A stretch of DNA of 37,878 nucleotides from Bacteroidales bacterium (GCA_031272965.1 JAISSS010000143.1:1-37878); one strand, 5' to 3'. Positions 7,574-17,951 are shown, numbered from the stretch's first letter. Made by a program: numbers and translations. The notes: a model not told the origin generated them from the sequence alone.

Positions 7574-10057
7574 TCACATTCCGAGATAGAATTTTGCACG
7601 GATGCCAATTTCGGGGGCATCATATATGGAAGTCGGATGTACGCGCCAGACAGCCTGAATTTGCAGGATGCGCAGGATGTTCTCAAATCCGGCGCCAAGT
7701 TCTATATATGGATTTTGCATGGCCGATACCCCCGCAGGCAAATCAAGCAGAGTTTGGTGGCGGGAGCTAAGGTCGCCCACCATGACCTTAACAGACATCA
7801 CTTCCCGCAGATTCAACTTGCTAATCAGCGGTATGCGTCGCAGCAGGAACCCGTTCAGGTGGTATGTGGCATAGAGATGGGTAAACTTGTCATGTACGAA
7901 CTCCAAATAATTCAGCATGTTAAAGTCATACGTAAAATAGCCCATCGTCTCATTTCCGCGGGGGATGTTCAGCATTGTATAGGGTAGCCGTCCGAAGTAG
8001 ATGCCTGATTCAACTACACAGTTCAGGCGCGTCTGGCCGAAATAGATGTCGTGTTTCAGCGTGGAGAACAGACGGCCATACCAGTCGTCGGTAGCGGCGT
8101 CAATGAATGTGTGTCCGGCGGCGACCGTGAAATGCAGCACGGGGAAGCGTCCTGCCTGGTACATGCGGTTGAATCCGAGGTCTATATACTGCTCGCGGAA
8201 TGACAGGCGGGTATCGAAGGCTATTTCTGCGGTTGCAACCGCCCCCACGGGCTGACTGCCGCTACGCATGAACGGATAAAATTCCGGCGAATAGTGCCGT
8301 CGGAACGTTCCTGCAAGACTTTGTTGCAAGCCGGGACGCCATTCCCGCTCATATGATATTTTGAATTTTTGTTCTCTATATATCTCGTCCATCTTGTCAC
8401 GCTTCATCATTTGCGCCACAATATTGTTCTCGGTAGTGGTCAGCGAATTTTCCCACAGGTAAAGGATGTCTTCACTCTCGCCATGCCGTATCATCTTGTC
8501 ATCAAACGACAGGTTCAACAGCTGTCGGAACGTCGAGGGGAATTTGTAGCCGATTCCGGCCATGCCGTTAAATTTTTTGTTGCGCACACCATAGCCTGCC
8601 CCTGCGGACAGGAACAGACGGTTGCTGATTTCGTCGCTGGTGCGTCCGCCAAAAAAGAAGTTCATTCCTTCCACTTCATTAATGTTGAACGCGCGATAGT
8701 ATGGTCCCAGTTCGAACTTGCCGAGGTCATAATACCCCGTCATTGTCATTTGCGCCACGCGGCTGGCAGTGTTCACGATGCCCAATTTCGAGAGCGAATC
8801 GATGAGCAGGTTCACGTCTTTCTGGTGCGGGGTGAGCCGTTCCTTGCGGTTTTCATCCCAATAGGTGGAATCTTTCTTCATGGCGTCGGGCATTTCGAGC
8901 GTCTCGTAACGCGCGTTGACATTCAAGCTCATCTCGCCTGTGTTCGTTGTGAAGTTATCGACAATCGTTGTATGTGTATAATTTATCGTCATCAGGTCGT
9001 TCTTCATGTTCTTGTAAGGAATCACGTCAAACAGGACTTCGGTTTGATGTCGACGGAAACAGGGTATTGAATCTTCTACAATCCCGTAACTTGCGTTGAC
9101 CTTGAAGGATTTCAGGAAATTAATATTCACCACTCCTGATATTTGGGCTTCGATGTCCACAATTGAGAAGAATCGGTTCTCGGTGATAAAATGGCCTTTA
9201 AAGGTGTTTTCGCTGTTGCGGCGCGGCTGAAAATGAACCACATATTCTTTGTATCCGTCTCTGCTGATACTGTCGGCCAGGAAATATTGATAATAGAACC
9301 ATCCGTTGGGGGCGATGGGGCTGATGAAGTTCTGGCTGTACAGTTGAATGTAACTGTCATAGAAATTTACGGACATGTTCAGGGCGCTGGTGAATCCGGC
9401 CAGCCGGAGTTCTTCGAGGATGCCGACGCCATGGGTTTTATCGGCGAGGACGGTGGAGCGCTGTCGCGGCGGATTTTTTTGCACTTCGTTGTCTGCAATC
9501 TGTTCGGAAAAGTAGAATGGCAGGTATCGGTTGCCGTTGGCCTCAGTGCGGAAGGCGTCGGAATAGGACCGCAGCAGCCGCGATTTTAGTAGCCGCTCGC
9601 TGACGTCCACGATGCGGTAGTCCCATTTGGAGTATTTACGATAGGCATAGCTTGACAATTTTTCGGGATTATTGCGGTCACGGTTGTCGGCGATATTGCG
9701 TAACAGCCGCCGTATGGGGCCATCGTCGGGACGTACTGTGATGACGTCTATGTCGAACTGCTCCGGCTGTAGCTTCACGAGCAGCGTATCAGGCGGACGC
9801 ACAAAGAGCTGCGTCTTATAGCCTACCGCCGACACCTGCAAGGTATCGGCAGTAGCATGTCGGGAGAGTGTGAAGGCTCCGTCATCGAGCGTTACAACGC
9901 CGTGCATGGTGCGCACATAGAGCACATGTGCATAATGTACAGGCTCACCCGTAGCAGCATCAATAACCTTTCCGGTAATCATTCCGCCCTGTTGTGCGTA
10001 CATATAACACGACAGCAGGCTGAAGAATATCACAATTCGGAAGTGCAGTTGTTTCAA
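7574..10057 (-). CDS. DUF5686 family outer-membrane protein with carboxypeptidase-regulatory-like domain
   Basis: The 827-residue protein has a signal peptide ending near YAQQ (residue 22), then a beta-sandwich of the carboxypeptidase D regulatory-like type (MITGKVIDAATGEPVHYAHV through VSAVGYKTQLFV, about 26-86). A linker motif VRPDDGPIRRLLRNIADNRDRNNP (region about 108-132) and YAYRKYSKWDY are typical of the DUF5686 family. The remainder alternates aromatic beta-strands and ends IGIRAKFYLGM, with the terminal hydrophobic-aromatic pattern of an outer-membrane beta-barrel. The family is widespread in Bacteroidota and its function is not established. It starts 24 bases after the permease gene and is the last gene of the tgt operon. 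Confidence 0.82.
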   Translation of the reverse strand: MKQLHFRIVIFFSLLSCYMYAQQGGMITGKVIDAATGEPVHYAHVLYVRTMHGVVTLDDGAFTLSRHATADTLQVSAVGYKTQLFVRPPDTLLVKLQPEQFDIDVITVRPDDGPIRRLLRNIADNRDRNNPEKLSSYAYRKYSKWDYRIVDVSERLLKSRLLRSYSDAFRTEANGNRYLPFYFSEQIADNEVQKNPPRQRSTVLADKTHGVGILEELRLAGFTSALNMSVNFYDSYIQLYSQNFISPIAPNGWFYYQYFLADSISRDGYKEYVVHFQPRRNSENTFKGHFITENRFFSIVDIEAQISGVVNINFLKSFKVNASYGIVEDSIPCFRRHQTEVLFDVIPYKNMKNDLMTINYTHTTIVDNFTTNTGEMSLNVNARYETLEMPDAMKKDSTYWDENRKERLTPHQKDVNLLIDSLSKLGIVNTASRVAQMTMTGYYDLGKFELGPYYRAFNINEVEGMNFFFGGRTSDEISNRLFLSAGAGYGVRNKKFNGMAGIGYKFPSTFRQLLNLSFDDKMIRHGESEDILYLWENSLTTTENNIVAQMMKRDKMDEIYREQKFKISYEREWRPGLQQSLAGTFRRHYSPEFYPFMRSGSQPVGAVATAEIAFDTRLSFREQYIDLGFNRMYQAGRFPVLHFTVAAGHTFIDAATDDWYGRLFSTLKHDIYFGQTRLNCVVESGIYFGRLPYTMLNIPRGNETMGYFTYDFNMLNYLEFVHDKFTHLYATYHLNGFLLRRIPLISKLNLREVMSVKVMVGDLSSRHQTLLDLPAGVSAMQNPYIELGAGFENILRILQIQAVWRVHPTSIYDAPEIGIRAKFYLGM

Positions 10058-10081
10058 GGCTTATCTGTTAAGGGTTAACAA

Positions 10082-11176
10082 TCAGTTACGTGCAGCATGG
10101 CGGTATATGAAGAATGCAAAGACCCCGAACCCGATATTGGGTATCCATACCGCCAGCCAGGCCGGCATGGACCCGGAAGTGGCAAATACCGTCGTGATTT
10201 GCAGGAACAGAATATATGAGAAGCTGATGAGTATTCCCAGCCCCAGATGCAGCCCCAATCCGCCTTTCACTTTCTTGGATGCCAGCGATACGCCAATCAG
10301 GGTAAGAATGAAAATGGAGAAGGCTGACGAGGTACGCTTGTGTTTTTCTATCTCATATTCGGTGGGATTCACCCCGCGCAGCCGCAAATCCTGTATTTCC
10401 TTGTTCAGTTTGGGCAAGGTCATGGTCTCTACCACATGTTTTATTACGCGGTAGTCTTCCGGTTTCATATTGATAAGGGTGTCCATTTCGGCGCCGGAAG
10501 TGAGGGTCTCGTGATAGCCGTCAATATCGCGGATATAGTAATCGTTGATGTGCCACGTTTTCTTCTCCCTGTCCCAGCGGATGCTGCTGGCCGTCAGCTT
10601 GCGCTTGAGTGTGCCATCCTTAAATTCCTCCATCGTGAAGCGGTGCCCCACATCGTTGGAGGTGTTGTAATAGCTCATGTAAATATACAGCCCCGGCGAT
10701 ATCTGGCGGTGAATATTCGTCTCATGGGTCTGCTGGTTAGTATAGACATATTTGTTGGAAAAATCAACCCGCTTTTTGTTGGCCGGCGGAATGATATAGT
10801 TGCTGAGGGTAAAAGTAAAGACTGCAATAATCAGCGCCGAAATCATGTATGGTCGGGTAAGCCGGTAGAACGAAATGCCGCTGCTCAGTATCGCGATGAT
10901 TTCTGTCTGGGATGCCATCTTGGACGTGAAATAGATGACGGCAATAAAGGTGAACAGCGAGCTGAACAGATTTGCAAAATATGGGATAAAGTTCAGATAA
11001 TACTCGAACACTATCTCTTTGGCGGAAGCTTCCTTTGAGAGGAAATCATCGAGCTTTTCCGACAGGTCGAATACTGTGGCGATGCTCACTATCAGGATGA
11101 TGGAATAGAAAAAAGTTCCGAGGAATTTCCTGATAATATAGCGGTCAAGTATCATCAATTTCAAATTTTTATTCAT
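10082..11176 (-). CDS. LptF/LptG-type permease (YjgP/YjgQ family)
   Basis: This 364-residue inner-membrane protein belongs to the permease family that extracts lipopolysaccharide from the inner membrane together with LptB and LptC. It has an N-terminal membrane segment after ILDRYIIRKFLGTFFYSIIL, two more hydrophobic segments around residues 45-115, a large periplasmic beta-rich domain (about 130-280), and three C-terminal membrane segments ending IGFGVFAFFIYRHAARN. This is the six-helix plus beta-jellyroll order of LptF/G. I start at ATG 11176, five bases after the tgt stop; an in-frame ATG at 11206 lies inside tgt and a later one at 11155 is also possible. Which half (F or G) it represents is not clear. 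Confidence 0.8.
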   Translation of the reverse strand: MNKNLKLMILDRYIIRKFLGTFFYSIILIVSIATVFDLSEKLDDFLSKEASAKEIVFEYYLNFIPYFANLFSSLFTFIAVIYFTSKMASQTEIIAILSSGISFYRLTRPYMISALIIAVFTFTLSNYIIPPANKKRVDFSNKYVYTNQQTHETNIHRQISPGLYIYMSYYNTSNDVGHRFTMEEFKDGTLKRKLTASSIRWDREKKTWHINDYYIRDIDGYHETLTSGAEMDTLINMKPEDYRVIKHVVETMTLPKLNKEIQDLRLRGVNPTEYEIEKHKRTSSAFSIFILTLIGVSLASKKVKGGLGLHLGLGILISFSYILFLQITTVFATSGSMPAWLAVWIPNIGFGVFAFFIYRHAARN

Positions 11177-11180
11177 GGGG

Positions 11181-12311
11181 TTAGAGTCGTTGTGAAAGTT
11201 TTTCAATGATTTCTGATTTCCATGCGGCGAAGTTGTCGGCGAGGATTTGTCGGCGGGCTTCGCAGACTAAACGGCGGTAGAAAGCGAGGTTATGGCGGCT
11301 TGCGATTTGGGAGCCGAGCATTTCGCCCGCAATTATGAGGTGCCGCAGGAAGGCTTTGGAATAGGCGTGGTCAACGAAGGAATCGCCGTCGGGGTCGATG
11401 GGCGAGAAGTCGTCAATCCACTTGTGATTTTTGATATTAATCATTCCGTTGGCGGTGAAGAGCATTCCGTTGCGTCCGTTTCGGGTAGGCATGGTGCAGT
11501 CGAACATATCCACGCCGCGTTCGATGGCTTCGAGCAGGTTGGCGGGGGTACCCACCCCCATCAAATATCGGGGTTTGTCGGCTGGCAATATCGGATTGAC
11601 CACCTCAATTATGCGGTACATGACCTCTTCCGGTTCGCCGACGGCTAATCCGCCGATGGCATAGCCGTCGGCAGGGATGTCGATGATATGGCGGGCGGCC
11701 TGCTCGCGCAGGTCGGCGTAGGCGCCCCCCTGTACGATGGGAAACAGCGACTGCTCATAGCCGTACAGCGGACGGGTCTGCTCCATGCGGTTGATGCAGC
11801 GGTCGAGCCAGCGCTGGGTAAGACCGAGCGCTTTGCGGGCGTACTCGTAGGAAGCATCGCCCGGCGCACACTCGTCAAATGCCATGATGATGTCGGCACC
11901 AATGCTGCGCTGGATGTCGATGACCGATTCTGAAGTGAACAGATGTCGCGAACCGTCAATGTGCGACTGAAACTTCACGCCCACTTCGGTGAGCTTGCGG
12001 ATGTCGGTGAGCGAGAACACTTGAAAGCCGCCGCTGTCGGTGAGCATCGGGCCGTGCCATCCGCAGAAGCGATGTAATCCGCCTGCCCCTTCGATGACTG
12101 CGGTTCCCGGACGCAGAAACAGGTGATAGGTGTTGCTCAAAATTATCTGTGCGCCGATGTCGTCTTTTAGCGTATCAACATGAATCCCCTTCACTGAACC
12201 GGCCGTCCCTACCGGCATAAATACCGGCGTTTCAACGGTCCCGTGAGCGGTATCAAATACGCCGGCCCGTGCCTGCGTCTGCGAATCCTGATGTATGAGA
12301 TTAAATAGCAT
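11181..12311 (-). CDS. tgt: Queuine/preQ1 tRNA-ribosyltransferase (Tgt)
   Basis: This 376-residue enzyme exchanges guanine-34 of the Asp/Asn/His/Tyr tRNAs for the queuosine precursor. It shows TPVFMPVGTAGSVKG, the catalytic DSGGFQVFSL, FDECAPGD, GGLAVGEPEE and the nucleophile region GVDMFDCTMPTRNGRNGMLF. The C-terminal zinc site of characterised enzymes (CxCxxC with a later His) is missing: the three cysteine positions are Gly309, Ser311 and Asp314, while the later His in SRHNLAFY is kept. To my recollection other Bacteroidota Tgts also lack the cysteines, so this is probably a lineage trait rather than inactivation. First gene of the tgt-permease-DUF5686 operon; a -7 box lies only 11 bases upstream. 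Confidence 0.92.
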   Translation of the reverse strand: MLFNLIHQDSQTQARAGVFDTAHGTVETPVFMPVGTAGSVKGIHVDTLKDDIGAQIILSNTYHLFLRPGTAVIEGAGGLHRFCGWHGPMLTDSGGFQVFSLTDIRKLTEVGVKFQSHIDGSRHLFTSESVIDIQRSIGADIIMAFDECAPGDASYEYARKALGLTQRWLDRCINRMEQTRPLYGYEQSLFPIVQGGAYADLREQAARHIIDIPADGYAIGGLAVGEPEEVMYRIIEVVNPILPADKPRYLMGVGTPANLLEAIERGVDMFDCTMPTRNGRNGMLFTANGMINIKNHKWIDDFSPIDPDGDSFVDHAYSKAFLRHLIIAGEMLGSQIASRHNLAFYRRLVCEARRQILADNFAAWKSEIIEKLSQRL

Positions 12312-12322
12312 AATTCAGGGCA

Positions 12323-12330
12323 CAAAGATA
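12323..12330 (-). promoter_or_regulatory. Promoter -7 element for the tgt operon
   Basis: TATCTTTG on the minus strand ends 11 bases before the tgt ATG. With the usual spacing, transcription would begin only a few bases before the start codon, so the leader should be very short. Confidence 0.5.
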
Positions 12331-12445
12331 CGCGAAAATTGTGAATTTGGAGTTATAAAATACATTTTATTATTGTCAATCCGCTTTTTTTATGCGGCCG
12401 TTCAATCCGTTCCCGGCGCATAGCTGTGATAAAGTGAACGCCGAT

Positions 12446-12919
12446 TCAGGGTATTATAATCATTTGTTCTCCGGTAGTTATTTTCTCGCAATATTTGCAT
12501 TTGAGGGCAAGATGTCCCTTGTTGCTCACCGTAAATGACGTGCGCACCGTCTCATGATTGGTTATGCAGGCCGGATTAAAACACTTGATGGCGCCTTCGA
12601 CGACATCCGGCAGCCCAATATCGCGTATTTTCCTGGTAACTTGATAGTTACGAATGATGTTCAGGCTGGCGTGGGGGGCAAACAGCGCTATCTTCTTGAT
12701 GTCGTCGCCCTCAAAAAACTTGTTGGCTATTTTGATAATTGCCTTTTTGCCCATCATTTTGCTGTCGAGGTTGGCGCCAAAAGTTACCTGGTTTGATGTG
12801 GCGTCGAGTTTCAATATGGAGATTACTTTAAACAGGTGGTCAGAGGGGATGTGGTCGATGACTGTTCCGTCCTGAATTGCGCTGACTTTCAGCTGTGTGT
12901 TTATGTCTTTCTGTTCCAT
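12446..12919 (-). CDS. pyrI: Aspartate carbamoyltransferase regulatory subunit
   Basis: This 157-residue subunit binds nucleotide effectors and joins PyrB trimers into the allosteric enzyme of pyrimidine synthesis. The N-terminal allosteric domain begins LKVSAIQDGTVIDHIPSDH, like E. coli PyrI, and the zinc domain has CFNPAC and a later CKYC pair, giving the C-x4-C ... C-x2-C arrangement. Length agrees with the family (about 153). It starts 12 bases after the pyrB stop, in the usual pyrBI order. Confidence 0.95.
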   Translation of the reverse strand: MEQKDINTQLKVSAIQDGTVIDHIPSDHLFKVISILKLDATSNQVTFGANLDSKMMGKKAIIKIANKFFEGDDIKKIALFAPHASLNIIRNYQVTRKIRDIGLPDVVEGAIKCFNPACITNHETVRTSFTVSNKGHLALKCKYCEKITTGEQMIIIP

Positions 12920-12931
12920 TTAGTTATGACT

Positions 12932-13864
12932 TTAGATATTTTTCAGGCCTAACGTATAAGCGATGATAGCTTCCCGTGTGAAGACGCCGTTTCGGGCCTG
13001 TTCGAAATAGTAGGCATGGGGATTTGCGTCCACATCTGGGGCGATTTCGTTAACGCGCGGTAGCGGATGCAGTATCCGCATCGTGTTTTTTGTGTTGGCT
13101 AACATGCTGTTTCTCAAGATATAGACGTTCTTCACCTGCTCGTATTCCATGGGTGTCGAGAAGCGCTCTTTCTGTACGCGCGTCATATATACGATGTCGG
13201 CCTGATTGATGACTGATGTAAATTCGGTATGCTCTGCGAAGTCGATATCCCGTTCATTGAGATACAGTCGGTATTCTTCGGGCAGGCGCAATTCCGGCGG
13301 GGCAATAAAATGGAACACCGGATTTTGGTACTGCGAAAGCGCCTGCAGAAGAGAATGTACGGTGCGGCCATATTTAAGGTCTCCGACCATACATATATTC
13401 AAATTGTCGAGACGCCCCTGAGTTTTGACAATTGAGTACATGTCGAGCAGGGTTTGGCTGGGATGCTGGTTAGCGCCGTCGCCGGCATTAATCACCGGCA
13501 CAGAGGCCACCTCGGCCGCATACCGTGCCGCCCCTTCCAGCGGATGCCGCATCACAATGAGGTCGGCATAGTTCGACACCATCCGGATAGTGTCGTGAAG
13601 CGTCTCGCCTTTGGTTACGCTCGACGAATTGGAATCGGAAAAGCCTACTATGCGTCCGCCAAGCCGATTAATGGCTGTCTCAAAACTAAGCCGCGTCCGC
13701 GTTGACGGCTCAAAAAACAGCACGGCGACAACCTTCCCCTGTAACAGCTGCTGATTCGGGGACGCCTCAAACTCAGCCGCCATGCGCATTATATGGTCAT
13801 ACTCTTCCTTAGTATAATCTGTAATAGATATTAAATCCCGCTTTCTTTGCGTCAATTTTTCCAT
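12932..13864 (-). CDS. pyrB: Aspartate carbamoyltransferase catalytic subunit
   Basis: The 310-residue enzyme condenses carbamoyl phosphate with aspartate in the first committed step of pyrimidine synthesis. Carbamoyl-phosphate-binding [13 protein letters not shown] (STRTR at residues 54-58), the [12 protein letters not shown] segment, the aspartate-side [11 protein letters not shown] and the HPLPRVNEI loop are all present. Length matches E. coli PyrB (311). It is first in the operon with pyrI. No attenuator or leader peptide is apparent in the 245-bp gap upstream, only a -7 box 22 bases before the ATG. Confidence 0.96.
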   Translation of the reverse strand: MEKLTQRKRDLISITDYTKEEYDHIMRMAAEFEASPNQQLLQGKVVAVLFFEPSTRTRLSFETAINRLGGRIVGFSDSNSSSVTKGETLHDTIRMVSNYADLIVMRHPLEGAARYAAEVASVPVINAGDGANQHPSQTLLDMYSIVKTQGRLDNLNICMVGDLKYGRTVHSLLQALSQYQNPVFHFIAPPELRLPEEYRLYLNERDIDFAEHTEFTSVINQADIVYMTRVQKERFSTPMEYEQVKNVYILRNSMLANTKNTMRILHPLPRVNEIAPDVDANPHAYYFEQARNGVFTREAIIAYTLGLKNI

Positions 13865-13886
13865 TTCTTTAACTTGTGAACAGGCA

Positions 13887-13894
13887 CAAAATTA
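13887..13894 (-). promoter_or_regulatory. Promoter -7 element for pyrBI
   Basis: TAATTTTG on the minus strand, 22 bases before the pyrB ATG. No good -33 TTTG at the expected spacing. Confidence 0.45.
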
Positions 13895-14046
13895 CAATTA
13901 TTTTCTTTGCCCGCATCATTCCCGCCGCAAAGTAATGAGTTTTTCCCGCGCTGTTTAAATGCCGTATCTTAATCTGTAAAATCACAGTAAATTTAATAAA
14001 AACTTAGGGAAAACCGGTTTAATGGCCTGCATTGCAAAATTTTCTC

Positions 14047-14054
14047 TAATTTTG
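14047..14054 (+). promoter_or_regulatory. Promoter -7 element for aconitase
   Basis: TAATTTTG lies 55 bases before the ATG at 14110, in the pyrB-aconitase divergent gap. The longer distance implies a leader of roughly 50 bases. Confidence 0.4.
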
Positions 14055-14109
14055 AACTCTGAAATGCCGGGACCGTAATATCAGACGCCGGTTTATTGAA
14101 TTTATAACT

Positions 14110-16374
14110 ATGTTCGACTTAAAATTAATAAAGACTGTTTATGCGGGAATGGCCGCACGGATGCCGAAAATCCGTCAAGCTATCGGGCGCCCGCTAACCC
14201 TGACCGAAAAAATACTGTATTCGCATCTATATACCGACGACGTGTGCGACTTTAAGCGTAACGCCGACTATGCCGACTTCGCCCCCGACCGCGTGGCCAT
14301 GCAGGATGCAACGGCCCAAATGGCGCTACTGCAGTTCATGAACGCGGGGAAGCCCGCCACTGCCGTTCCCACGACGGTACATTGCGACCACCTCGTGAAA
14401 GCCCGTACCGGCGGGCCGCAGGACTTGGCCGCAGCCCTCACTGCAAACCGCGAGGTGTATGACTTCCTCGCCTCCGTAGCCAATAAATACGGCATAGGAT
14501 TCTGGAAACCCGGCGCGGGAATCATCCATCAGGTAGTGCTGGAAAACTACGCTTTCCCCGGCGGAATGATGATTGGTACCGATTCGCATACCGTCAATGC
14601 CGGGGGCTTGGGAATGGTCGCCATCGGTGTGGGCGGCGCCGATGCTGTGGATGTGATGGCCGGACTGCCCTGGGAACTGCGCTTCCCCAAACTGCTCGGC
14701 ATCCGCCTGACAGGAAAACTCAATGGCTGGACCGCCCCTAAAGACATCATCCTCAAGGTGGCCGGACTGCTCTCCGTCAAAGGCGGAACCGGATATGTCA
14801 TAGAATATTTCGGCGACGGCGCCCTTACGCTCTCCGCCACCGGAAAAGCCACCATCTGCAATATGGGCGCCGAAGTGGGCGCAACAACATCCATCTTCGG
14901 CTACGACGCAGCTATGGAACGGTACCTGCAGGCCACCGGACGCGCCGAAGTGGCAACATTGGCCGCTCTCGTCCGCCACCACCTGACCGCCGACCCCGAA
15001 GTATATGAAAATCCCGAACAGTATTTTGACCATACGCTCGAAATAAATCTCGACGAACTCGAACCGTACATCAATGGCCCGTTCACCCCCGACCGCGCCA
15101 TCCCGATATCGCAGATGAAAGCCGAAGCTGCCAAAAACAACTGGCCAACCCGCATAGATGTTGGTCTAATCGGTTCCTGCACCAATTCGTCTTATGAAGA
15201 CATCACGCGGGCGGCGGCAGTAGCACGGCAGGCTATTGAGAAAGACATCGCCCCGCAAGCGGCGCTGACAATTACTCCCGGTTCCGAGCAGGTGCGCTAC
15301 ACCATTGAGCGCGACGGGCTTGTGAAAGTGTTCTCCGAAATCGGCGCTGACGTGTTCGCAAATGCCTGTGGCCCCTGCATAGGCCAGTGGGAGCGCCCCG
15401 ACGCCGACAAAGCCCTGCCAAATACCATCGTTCATTCTTTTAACCGCAACTTCGCCAAACGTGCTGACGGGAACCCGAATACCCACGCATTTGTGGCATC
15501 CCCCGAAACCGTCGTGGCCTTAGCCATTGCCGGCGACCTGACATTCAACCCGCTGACTGACCCGCTGCTAACCCGTAGCGGCCAGCAAATGTGGCTGACA
15601 CCACCGACAGGCGAGGAACTGCCCCCGCACGGCTTCGCCGTCGAAGATAACGGCTATCAGGCGCCTGCCGCTGACGGCTCTGCTGTTACTGTCCACATAG
15701 CCCCCGATTCCAAACGCCTGCAACTGCTGGCCCCATTTCCCGCATGGGACGGCCATAACATCGAAAATGCCCGTCTGCTCATAAAAGTTCAGGGGAAATG
15801 CACCACCGACCACATCTCTATGGCCGGACCATGGCTCAAATTCCGCGGGCACTTGGAACAAATCTCAAACAACATGCTCATCGGCGCCGTCAATGCCTTC
15901 AACGGCCAAACCAACAGCGTGAAAAACCAGCTCGCCGGATGCTATGGCGCCGTTCCTGACGCACAGCGGGCATACAAAGCGGCCGGAATCCCCACCGTCG
16001 TGGTGGGCGACCACAACTACGGCGAAGGCTCATCGCGCGAACATGCCGCTATGGAACCGCGATTCCTCGGCGTAAGAGCTATCATCGCCAAATCGTTCGC
16101 ACGCATCCACGAAACGAACCTGAAAAAACAGGGCATGCTCGCCCTGACTTTCGCCAACGAACACGACTACGACAAAATCCGCGAAGACGACAGCTTCGAC
16201 TTCCCCGACCTGACAGAGTTCGCCCCGCAACGGCAGCTGCATCTGCTCATCCGCCACATCGACAGCACGTCCGACAACATTGCCCTCAATCACACCTTCA
16301 ATGACCAGCAAATCAGTTGGTTCCGTGCCGGTTCCGCCTTGAACGAGGCAGGGAAGAAGCATAAAACCGTCTGA
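14110..16374 (+). CDS. Aconitate hydratase, mitochondrial-type
   Basis: The 754-residue [4Fe-4S] enzyme interconverts citrate and isocitrate. The length and sequence are of the mitochondrial ACO2 type common in Bacteroidota rather than the ~890-residue AcnA or AcnB. Cluster ligands are visible in [12 protein letters not shown] (about 356-367) and [10 protein letters not shown] (about 419-428). Substrate motifs include [15 protein letters not shown] near residue 153, [14 protein letters not shown] near 563, and the swivel-domain [19 protein letters not shown] near 634, where the SSREH serine acts as base. Monocistronic; its citrate-synthase and isocitrate-dehydrogenase partners are not in the window. 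Codon use is noticeably C-rich compared with the adjacent membrane-protein genes, as expected for a highly expressed enzyme. Confidence 0.95.
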   Translation: MFDLKLIKTVYAGMAARMPKIRQAIGRPLTLTEKILYSHLYTDDVCDFKRNADYADFAPDRVAMQDATAQMALLQFMNAGKPATAVPTTVHCDHLVKARTGGPQDLAAALTANREVYDFLASVANKYGIGFWKPGAGIIHQVVLENYAFPGGMMIGTDSHTVNAGGLGMVAIGVGGADAVDVMAGLPWELRFPKLLGIRLTGKLNGWTAPKDIILKVAGLLSVKGGTGYVIEYFGDGALTLSATGKATICNMGAEVGATTSIFGYDAAMERYLQATGRAEVATLAALVRHHLTADPEVYENPEQYFDHTLEINLDELEPYINGPFTPDRAIPISQMKAEAAKNNWPTRIDVGLIGSCTNSSYEDITRAAAVARQAIEKDIAPQAALTITPGSEQVRYTIERDGLVKVFSEIGADVFANACGPCIGQWERPDADKALPNTIVHSFNRNFAKRADGNPNTHAFVASPETVVALAIAGDLTFNPLTDPLLTRSGQQMWLTPPTGEELPPHGFAVEDNGYQAPAADGSAVTVHIAPDSKRLQLLAPFPAWDGHNIENARLLIKVQGKCTTDHISMAGPWLKFRGHLEQISNNMLIGAVNAFNGQTNSVKNQLAGCYGAVPDAQRAYKAAGIPTVVVGDHNYGEGSSREHAAMEPRFLGVRAIIAKSFARIHETNLKKQGMLALTFANEHDYDKIREDDSFDFPDLTEFAPQRQLHLLIRHIDSTSDNIALNHTFNDQQISWFRAGSALNEAGKKHKTV

Positions 16375-16408
16375 ACATGACATTGTCGAAGATAAAACAC
16401 ACAAAATT

Positions 16409-16442
16409 TTTGGTGATTTATACTAAAAAGGTATTATCTTTG
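16409..16442 (+). promoter_or_regulatory. Promoter of the DUF5687-ABC operon (-33 and -7 boxes)
   Basis: TTTG (16409-16412) and TATCTTTG (16435-16442) are separated by 22 bases, within the range for the Bacteroidota vegetative promoter. The ATG follows 27 bases after the -7 box. Confidence 0.6.
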
Positions 16443-16469
16443 CAGCCCAAATAGAATAAAAAAAAGCGA

Positions 16470-17951
16470 ATGGTAATTTTATGGGAGCTACTGTTACAGC
16501 AGTGGAAGAAGTTCAGACGTGCCCGCAGTTTTTCGGGGCAATTAGCCGTGAAGATATGCATGGCAATAGGGGCACTCTATCTTGCCGCCCTGCTGACGTT
16601 GCTGGGGATTATGGCCGAAAGCGTACTGGGGGTTGCATGTCCGGAACTCGGCGTTGTGGAAGCGGCCAACAGCATGATGCTTTATGTATTGCTGTCGCTG
16701 TTCATAATGCGGTTTTTCGTGCAGGGCTTGACCCGGCTGAATCCGGAATGTTATCAGACGTTGCCGGTTAACCGGACTGTTCTGGCGGCGTTCATTGTGG
16801 TGCGGCAGCTCGTGGCGCCCGCAAACTATCTGTCGTTGTTTGCAATAATCCCGTTTGCGGTGCGATATATCGGCGTCGCAGCGGGGAGCGGAACCGCATG
16901 GCGCTTTATCATCAACGCCATATTGCTGATATGGCTTAATTCGATGTCCGCATCGTGGCTGAAGCGCAAAGTTGACAAGTCGGTTGCCGCCTCGGTCGTC
17001 ATCTTTCTGATTGCGGGCATACTGGCCGCTGGCGAATATTATCACCTGTTCTCTTTGCGGGGCGTCTCACTGATAATTTTTGACTGCATATTACAGCATT
17101 GGTTCATGACGCCATTACTGTTATTGCTTTCAGCAGGGATGTATTTTCTGAACATACGGTTCCTGACCGCCAATTATTATATAGACAGGTTTGTACAAAG
17201 CAGGCAGGATAAGACGGGCATGAAACAGCAGTTCTCGCTTTTGGAACGAATGGGCGCAACAGGCGCATTGATGGCCATGCAGTTTAAACTCATGCTGCGG
17301 AATAAGCGGCTCCGAAATAACGTGCTTTTTTCGGTCATCCTGTTAGCCTACGGACTGTTCTTCTATTCGCGGGGCACAGAGGCGCCTGCAATGAAGTTTT
17401 TTTATTCCTTTTTCCTGTCCGGCTTTCTGGTACTCAATTTGAGCAAGGTTATAATAAAGTGGGACAGCGACCACTTCGAGGCATTAATGACCCGAAACTT
17501 CCCCACACGCGCATATCTTCAGGCATATTATTACCTGCTGTTGATGGCCTGCGTCGCCAATTTCATACTGATAACTCCCTATTTTCTCTATGGCAGAGAA
17601 ATCATGGTGTTCCTGTTTTCGTCATTCATGATTCATATTGGGATTACCGTACCGTCGGTACTGTTTATGGCACTCTTTTCTTCGCGGGCGTTAAAGCTGT
17701 CGCGGACGTCGGTCATGAATCAGGAACCGTTTACATTTAAGCGATTTATAATAAATATGGTCGTAATGTTAGGGCCAATGAGTCTTGTGGTTTTCATATA
17801 CAAGAAATTCGGACTCTCCGCGGCCTGTGCAGTGTCGGTCGCAACAGGGATGGTAGGATTGGCGCTGCAAAAACTGTTCCTCAAGTTATGCACCCGTATA
17901 TTTCTTGCCCGCAAGTATATCCTCTTATCGGCGTTTCGGGAAAATGAATAA
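16470..17951 (+). CDS. DUF5687 family ABC-2-like membrane permease
   Basis: This 493-residue integral membrane protein has about ten or more hydrophobic segments. The N-terminal amphipathic start LLLQQWKKFRRARSF, followed by a long first membrane helix and the NPECYQTLPVNRTVLAAF loop, fits the Bacteroidota DUF5687 family, whose genes usually sit next to an ABC ATPase. A second Gln-Phe-Lys motif (MQFKLMLRNKRLRNN, about 271-285) starts the C-terminal half, suggesting an internally duplicated permease. The ABC ATPase gene starts 20 bases after the stop, so the pair should form one exporter. The transported substrate is unknown. It has its own promoter. Confidence 0.82.
   Translation: MVILWELLLQQWKKFRRARSFSGQLAVKICMAIGALYLAALLTLLGIMAESVLGVACPELGVVEAANSMMLYVLLSLFIMRFFVQGLTRLNPECYQTLPVNRTVLAAFIVVRQLVAPANYLSLFAIIPFAVRYIGVAAGSGTAWRFIINAILLIWLNSMSASWLKRKVDKSVAASVVIFLIAGILAAGEYYHLFSLRGVSLIIFDCILQHWFMTPLLLLLSAGMYFLNIRFLTANYYIDRFVQSRQDKTGMKQQFSLLERMGATGALMAMQFKLMLRNKRLRNNVLFSVILLAYGLFFYSRGTEAPAMKFFYSFFLSGFLVLNLSKVIIKWDSDHFEALMTRNFPTRAYLQAYYYLLLMACVANFILITPYFLYGREIMVFLFSSFMIHIGITVPSVLFMALFSSRALKLSRTSVMNQEPFTFKRFIINMVVMLGPMSLVVFIYKKFGLSAACAVSVATGMVGLALQKLFLKLCTRIFLARKYILLSAFRENE

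Noticed and set aside
11177-11206. Longer start for the LptF/G-type permease
   Set aside because: It lies inside tgt and adds ten residues not typical of the family; ATG 11176 immediately follows the tgt stop.
14326-15033. Minus-strand open frame of 235 codons
   Set aside because: Antisense to aconitase, explained by the C-rich third codon positions of that gene.
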